From: Phyto melanocephala
Taxonomy: Eukaryota; Arthropoda; Insecta; Diptera; Rhinophoridae
Direction of reading: 5' to 3'
Length of the DNA: 64,000 bases
Assembly (NCBI GenBank): GCA_941918925.1
Contig: OW799237.1
Location: forward strand, 96,879,015-96,943,014
Within the stretch, counting starts at the first letter, position 1. Every line of letters begins with the position of its first letter. The position numbers and the translations under genes are program-made. Below, one piece after another: positions 58,693-64,000 of this stretch. Below the pieces are notes generated by a model that was not told the origin of the DNA, made no database searches, and worked only from the letters and a program-made list of their open reading frames with translations.

Positions 58693-58809
58693 GGGCCGTA
58701 TTCATAAAAAATATTTTAGGTTTATTAAAGGCTTAATTGACAGATGTTGTAGAGAAATTTGTCAAATAAGCCTTCAATAAACCTAAAGTATTTTTTATGA
58801 ATACAGCCC
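58693..58809. mobile_element. PIF/Harbinger-like MITE, copy 2
   Basis: A 117-bp palindrome with ends GGGCCGTATTCATAAAAAAT and ATTTTTTATGAATACAGCCC-like sequence is flanked by TTA (58690-58692, 58810-58812). It is very close to copy 1 at 17779-17895. Confidence 0.8.
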
Positions 58810-59032
58810 TTAATCTATAAAAGCAAGTAAAAGTCAGTAATCAAGAGTTGATTACTTTAATGAATTACACAAAATTCAATATTAAGACTTCGATCAGCTG
58901 TTGTGACAAGACCATCTTTAAATATGTCTTATGTTATTTGTACTTATTCAATGGAGTTGCCAAGACCAAATTAAGTGACATAAAGCAACTAGTTGTGAAA
59001 TGTGTTTCTCGATTTCTTTTGTATTACGTATA

Positions 59033-59853
59033 CACCAATACCTCACTTTGCGTCGTGGTTACGTTCCCAAAAAACGCGACGCAAATTGAAACGACGCAAA
59101 GTGAATTATGATTTTCTATAGCAAACTATGTAAAGATCGAAGATAGGTTCCAGGGTTACGAAAATACTACTTTTTAAAAAGAAAATTGAACAAAGTAAAC
59201 ATATAAAAAACAAAAATAATATAAAATTGTATTACATACATACAAAAAAACCAAAAAAAACAAAATTCAATTCAAAGAAAATAAAATATTCAATTAATTA
59301 ATAAAAAACAAAATAAAAATTAATCACTGTCTGATGAGTCCATAGTGGATGTTGTCGTAAGTCGGCTTTCTTTCACAAAAAATTGGTTCAATGTTTGCTG
59401 AACAGTTTTTTTTTTCAACGTAAAATAAATTTTCTTGTAGCAATTGATATTCGTAGCTACCGTCTGGGACACTTTTTTTAAATATCTCCATAGCTTCGTC
59501 AATCAAACACATCGCTTTGAAAATTCGTTTGGAGGTCAAATTTTGTTCTTCGGAGATTTCTATTGAACGGTCCTGTCATCTTCATTAGCAAATTGCAATT
59601 CCAGTTGCAAAAGTTCTTCATTAGACAATTCTTGGTTGTGCGAGGTTAGCAAATCATTTATGTCAGTCAGCGCAATTATGTAGAAATAAGTCGTTGCCAT
59701 ATTTTAGAAAAAGAAGATTTAAAAAATAAACTAAAGACCAAAACAACGCAACTTCGAAAATCTAACGACGCACAATGAAAATTAGTACTAATTCAGCAGC
59801 GACGCAACTTCGAAAAAACGCAAAACGAAACTACTCAAAGCGAGGTATTGGTG
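59033..59853 (-). mobile_element. pogo/Tigger-like element with TA duplications
   Basis: The ends CACCAATACCTCACTTTG (left) and the inverse of CACCAATACCTCGCTTTG (right) are flanked by TA (59031-59032, 59854-59855). Inner blocks with GCGTCG also appear on both sides. The 821-bp length is too short for a full transposase gene, so this is a deletion derivative carrying a C-terminal remnant. Confidence 0.82.
59330..59700 (-). pseudogene. pogo/Tigger transposase C-terminal remnant
   Basis: The minus strand reads INDLLTSHNQELSNEELLQL, then ELQFANEDD, and then (after a shift) LTSKRIFKAMCLIDEAMEIF with the following KKSVPDGSYEYQLLQENLFY. The ELSNEELLQLE motif followed by an LTSK-helix is typical of the region after the DDE core in pogo/Tigger/jerky-type transposases. 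The catalytic core and the DNA-binding N-terminus are missing. The frames 59320-59502 and 59324-59539 are the two phases of this broken gene. Confidence 0.78.
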
Positions 59854-59855
59854 TA

Positions 59856-60322
59856 TATGTTACACCATTTTTTCTTTCTGAACTATTTTCTTTTATGGTT
59901 TTTTCAATTTTTCCTTAAACTGTTTAATGGCTTTTGAAACAGTGTGGCGATGAACTTTCAGTTTTTTTTTCTTTTTTTTTAAAGTTTTAATTATTATAAC
60001 ACGTGTTTTTTTCGCTATGCATTTTAATCGAAACAACTGTGGAAAATAAGTGATTTAGGAAACATAATATTTGACATATTTTGAAAAACTAATGTGCTTG
60101 AAAATATAATAGTTTGTTGAACCAAGGATTAGTTTTAGCTGGAACAGTTTGTATAAGGTTTTTCTGACAATATTAGTTTTATATGTTGGTTTTATTAAAT
60201 TACCAAACACTATTAATTAAAATTATAATTTTAATATTAGATGCCGTCTTTTGCTATAAAATAAATATTATATTATTATTGAAAGTCTCTCAGTCGCACC
60301 AACACATATGAATTCAGTCAAA
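59856..60322. other. AT-rich spacer without recognised genes
   Basis: I see nothing supported here. Confidence 0.5.
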
Positions 60323-60796
60323 AGCAAGTAACAGTGCTATATTCGGCCGTGCCGAATCTTATATACCCATCACAACATGTAGTCATGCAATAACAATTGT
60401 TTGTATCACCATTCGTCTCATATAAAATACGTATGTATGTACATGTAAAAAACATACCAAAAAAAAATTACAAAAGAAGTATATAAAAAAAAAATTATAG
60501 TAAAAAAAATTACAAAAAAAATATTAAAAAAATTTTAAAAAATTTTTTAAAAATTTTTTTAAAAAAATTAAAAAAAAATATATAAAAAAAAATAATAAAA
60601 TATAAATAGTTTATTGAATAAAATAAAATAAAAGTTGATTTCAACCAACAAACGGACAGACTGCTTAATCGACTCCTCTATTCATAAGCTTTCAGAAAAT
60701 ATATACTTTATGGGGTCGGAAATTAAAATTGTAGAAATTTCACACGGAATGACAAAGCTATATGTACCCTTGTGCACCACAGGTGAAGGGTATAAT
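60323..60796 (-). mobile_element. INE-1-like element, second subfamily
   Basis: Reversed. The 3' end is at AGCAAGTAACAGTGCTATAT, with hairpin ATTCGGC-CGT-GCCGAAT (60341-60357). The 5' end has ATATATACTTTATGGGGTCG and GTGAAGGGTATAA. The centre is a long A-rich stretch (60460-60625) in place of CGCCCAC boxes. The ends differ from those of the GCCACC subfamily but share the hairpin sequence. Confidence 0.75.
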
Positions 60797-61137
60797 AGGT
60801 GCGATCACGTGCATCATCGATGAGAAAAGACTTAATACTATGGAAAGGAAGTTACAGTGGCACGTGACCAGTTAAGGTGCGCATGCGACTAGCAATTCCG
60901 CTGGAGTCGGGTAAAGTATTAAAGTTAGATATTTTGAGCACTAATTGCTTAATTTTTATTGAAATTCGAAAACAAAATTTTGCGATTGACAACAGGTTTA
61001 TTTTTCACAAACGTAATTAGTTTCTTCATAAAGTTTTCAATATTAAAGTGGTACAAAATTTTGTTTTAAACAAAAAAATTTTATCTTTATTTTAAATGCT
61101 TAAATTTTATCAAATAAAAATTAGAAACAAAACTTTA
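60797..61137. other. Spacer without recognised genes
   Basis: I see nothing supported here. Confidence 0.5.
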
Positions 61138-61266
61138 TCGCCTGTGTTCTGCATTCCGAGTGAAACTAAATCATTTGGAATTGCCATGAAATTGTTGTTA
61201 TAAGCATAAACACTGAATAGAAATTTCGAGTGATTTAATGTCACTCGGAACACAGATCACAGGCGT
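61138..61266. mobile_element. Palindromic MITE (CGCCTG family), copy 2
   Basis: Ends TCGCCTGTGTTCTGCATT and CACAGGCGT. The interior aligns with 27920-28040 over most of its length (GCCATGAAATTRTTGTTATAA). The right arm has diverged more than the left. Confidence 0.68.
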
Positions 61267-62744
61267 ATATAATATCAAATATTTTTGCATATGACAACTT
61301 TTATTTTGGAATTTTATAGATGATTTTTCTACGATTTTTAATTGGTCACATTTAGAGATCAATAAATGATCGTTAAACATGTTACAGGATTCAGTTTTTA
61401 AATATCTTTCTTTATATTTACATGGCTGCCCACAGGTAAACTTAAATCACAAAAACCTTTTCTTATTTCTTTCCAATTTTTTTATGCCATAAGACACTGT
61501 CAATTACAGTTCAAGTACATACATACATACGTACATGTGTGGTAGAAGAATAAAATAATAAAAAAAAACTTCATCTTTTACTCATTTCAATTTATGAGTT
61601 CATATAAATTCACATTTTTATATCCATGATATTGAAAATTGCCACGAAAATTGGAAATAAAAAATATTGTGAACACACATGAGACAATTTATAAAAGAAA
61701 TACATGCATATGTATGTGCGAATGTATGTAAATAATTTTAATTAAATTCAAAGAACTTTCAGATTTACTTTTTTTAATAAACAAAAAAAGAAAATTAATT
61801 TAAAAATAGTTTTTTTTATATGATTTTTAACAGACATTGGCAATTTGATACGCGCACTTACATACTATTTTATTAATATATTATTTGTTTTGACTAATGT
61901 CAGCACCTTTAAGTGAATGAATGTAATATTTTGCGCAAAAAAATATTACGTACTTTAACGTTTTTGCTAACAAAATGCCATAAATGTCTTCTAATAAGTC
62001 ACTTTGACATCCGAATATATGTTTTTATAAACATATTTGAATGTTACCTTTTGATTCACAAAATTCATATTTCGCAATTGAAGTTATAAATAAGTGCAAT
62101 ATCTTTATGTATACGCTTTGTTACTATACAAAATATATGTATGTATCTCCAACCATCAAACGTATTTGTTAAAAATATTAAAGGATTTTTTTTTCATGTT
62201 ATTGCACGACATTACTTTGACAGTCCTTTGTACCTAAACTGTTATTTGTGCTTCAATTGGAAAAATTTAAAATTGGTTAATTTTTATAGGGTTTTATTTC
62301 CCTTTTTGTGGAATTTTTGTTAATAAAAAAATGCAAAGGAAAAAATGATTTGTAAAATTTTTATGATTTTTTTACTTTGTAATGCATGTAAAGGGTGATT
62401 TTTTCCAAAGGTTCTATATTTCTTTTTACTATATTCTACAATAGCAATTCTGTGTTCAATTTGGTTCACAATTTTATCACAAATAAACCAATGTAAGAAA
62501 CATTTATCCCACAAATCGAGCTTAAGCTAGAGAATGTCAATAGATAAAACATGTTTATTTTATTAATTTATTTAAGTCTATGGATTGAAGATCCATACTT
62601 TGTACTTTTAGACAGTACAAATAGTTACATACTTTCAGTTATTCAAGATAAAAATTATTTTAGACTTTACAATATTAACATTAAAAGAAAAATCAACATA
62701 TTGTTAAAATTAATTAAATTCAGTACAAATTCTTAAAAACGGAT
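61267..62744. other. AT-rich spacer with CATA microsatellite
   Basis: A CATACATACATAC run lies at about 61517-61533. Open frames at 62141-62323, 62320-62514 and 62551-62736 lie in low-complexity sequence without known motifs. Confidence 0.5.
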
Positions 62745-63385
62745 TATAGTTGGCATAATTTCTTCTGAAAACTTTGACAGCTTTATAAGAGCAAGTCTAC
62801 TTGTGTAAGGCGGCATGTTTAACGGATTCCAGTTTAGGCCTCGAAAACAAAATAACAGGAATTATTTTTGTACAGATTCAACGCTATTGTTGTAAACATT
62901 ATACGTTGGATCCCAAATTATTGAACCATACTCAAGAATAGGCCTGACTAGGGAAGTATATAATTGTTTCGTTTTGTATGGTCCTTAAACTCCTTCGACC
63001 AGCGTTTTATAAGTCCAAGTACTGCACTTGATTTGTTAACAGTAACAGAGATATGTTGAATAAAATTTATTTTAGGATCCAGTAAAATTCCAAGGTCGGA
63101 GACAGTTTTGAGTCTGTCCAGAGTATGACCGTTTAAGACATAATTCACGTTAATATAGCATCTACGAAGAAACACATGTATTTGCATTTTTCAGGATTTA
63201 GCTCCATTAGGTTAAGATTGCATCAAGAACAAAAAGCATCTAAGTCCTTTTTAAGGCGGATATGATCAGCATGATGATTATAACTAAGGAATATTTTTAC
63301 GTCGTCAGCATACATTAAAGCATCCGAGAATTTAATCGAATTTGGCATGTTCCGCATGTAAAATGAAAGTGATCCTTAATTAAAA
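62745..63385 (-). pseudogene. Non-LTR retrotransposon reverse-transcriptase fragment
   Basis: Read on the minus strand with several shifts: LMYADDVKIFLSYNHHADHI, then RLKKDLDAFCS, LMELNPEKCKYM, VNYVLNGHTLDRLKTVSDLG, ILLDPKINFIQHISVTVNKS, SAVLGLIKRWSKEF, YGSIIWDPTYNVYNNSVESV, then LNMPPYTSRLALIKLSKFSE. This is the order from the YADD catalytic box through the thumb of an insect CR1/jockey-superfamily LINE. The parts upstream of YADD and the 3' tail are missing, and stops interrupt the frame. It is an old 5'- and 3'-truncated copy, distinct from the LINE at 31671. Confidence 0.85.
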
Positions 63386-64000
63386 AAAAACTAAAATTTA
63401 CTGCTTTATACTATATAGGCTGAAGCTGCACTTGGCATTTACTTCTTTAAAAGTTATATACGCGGCTCTAAAAACATCAGTTTTACAAGGGGGAAACAGT
63501 ATCGGTTGTGAGTACAGCAATTGTTGTCAATCGCGAAGTTTAGTTGTGATAGTAGAATTTTACAGTTATAGGTATCTACAGAGGTTCGTTTCGGAATATA
63601 AATATGTAGTCAGTACAAACAAATTATAATTCTTGCAATATAAATTTTATAATCACAAATGAAAAGTTCGATTGCAGGAACTGAACCATTCGATTGGCAA
63701 CGAATTTGAGTTTTTGTTTTCTGGGTATAGGAGCCATATATTACTATTGGGACCAATTTTAAAATATAAAAAAAATATACTTAAAATATGCTTTTTTTAA
63801 AGAGCTTCGTAACATGCAGCGCATTTAACTAACTAAAGGCCATTACTACAACTTGCCGTTAGTTAAAGGCAGGATTTTGTCGGACTGATAACGGGCTTTG
63901 CATTAAAAAGCATTCATTTATTTTATTTTTATACATTAAATATTATCATTTTAATAATAATAACAACAAAAAAATTTAAGTTTTGATAATGAAAAGCTAT
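63386..64000. other. AT-rich spacer to window end
   Basis: No gene or element was recognised. The 63432-63629 open frame has no known motif. Confidence 0.45.

Overview
The window is AT-rich eukaryotic DNA and looks like intergenic or intronic sequence from a dipteran, probably a calyptrate fly. The main grounds are INE-1/DINE-1-like elements with CGCCCAC boxes and a terminal hairpin ATTCGGC-ACA-GCCGAAT, a jockey-clade LINE, piggyBac, Tc1/mariner-superfamily, pogo/Tigger and hAT-like remnants, a tRNA-derived SINE, and many short palindromic MITEs. The placement is an inference from repeat content; no host gene, rRNA or tRNA gene was recognised. Nearly everything identifiable is mobile DNA at different stages of decay.

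Layout. 1-6.2 kb: featureless AT-rich DNA. 6.2-14.9 kb: a retroposon with a 12-bp TSD, a piggyBac element with TTAA duplications, a 249-bp TA-flanked MITE carrying a nested hAT-like insertion, and three TIR elements. 17-31 kb: scattered MITEs, a Tc1/mariner-superfamily transposase remnant, INE-1-like copies, a SINE with a perfect 12-bp TSD, and hammerhead-ribozyme-like motifs. 31.7-33.6 kb: a 5'-truncated jockey-like LINE with an open reverse-transcriptase frame, poly(A) and a TSD. 34.1-34.3 kb: a near-perfect foldback.

35.1-51.5 kb is the most unusual part. Several INE-1-like copies each carry the same embedded mariner-like element with a shortened transposase. They are interrupted by four arrays of an 8-bp motif (AGCGACAR) and 6/14-bp variants, 5.7 kb in total. 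The arrays have higher-order structure and join the element copies at short microhomologies. A 2.6-kb block carrying one small array occurs twice, 7.1 kb apart, almost unchanged. Because the 8-bp unit has no stop in any frame, very long open frames occur in all six frames; I treat these as artefacts of the repeat.

51.5-64 kb: a further INE-1-like copy with the mariner-like passenger, degenerate tandem repeats, a pogo/Tigger remnant bounded by TIRs, MITE copies, and a decayed non-LTR retrotransposon fragment.

The elements do not form a pathway. They form a record of nested insertion, of satellite growth inside Helitron-like elements, and of recent local duplication.
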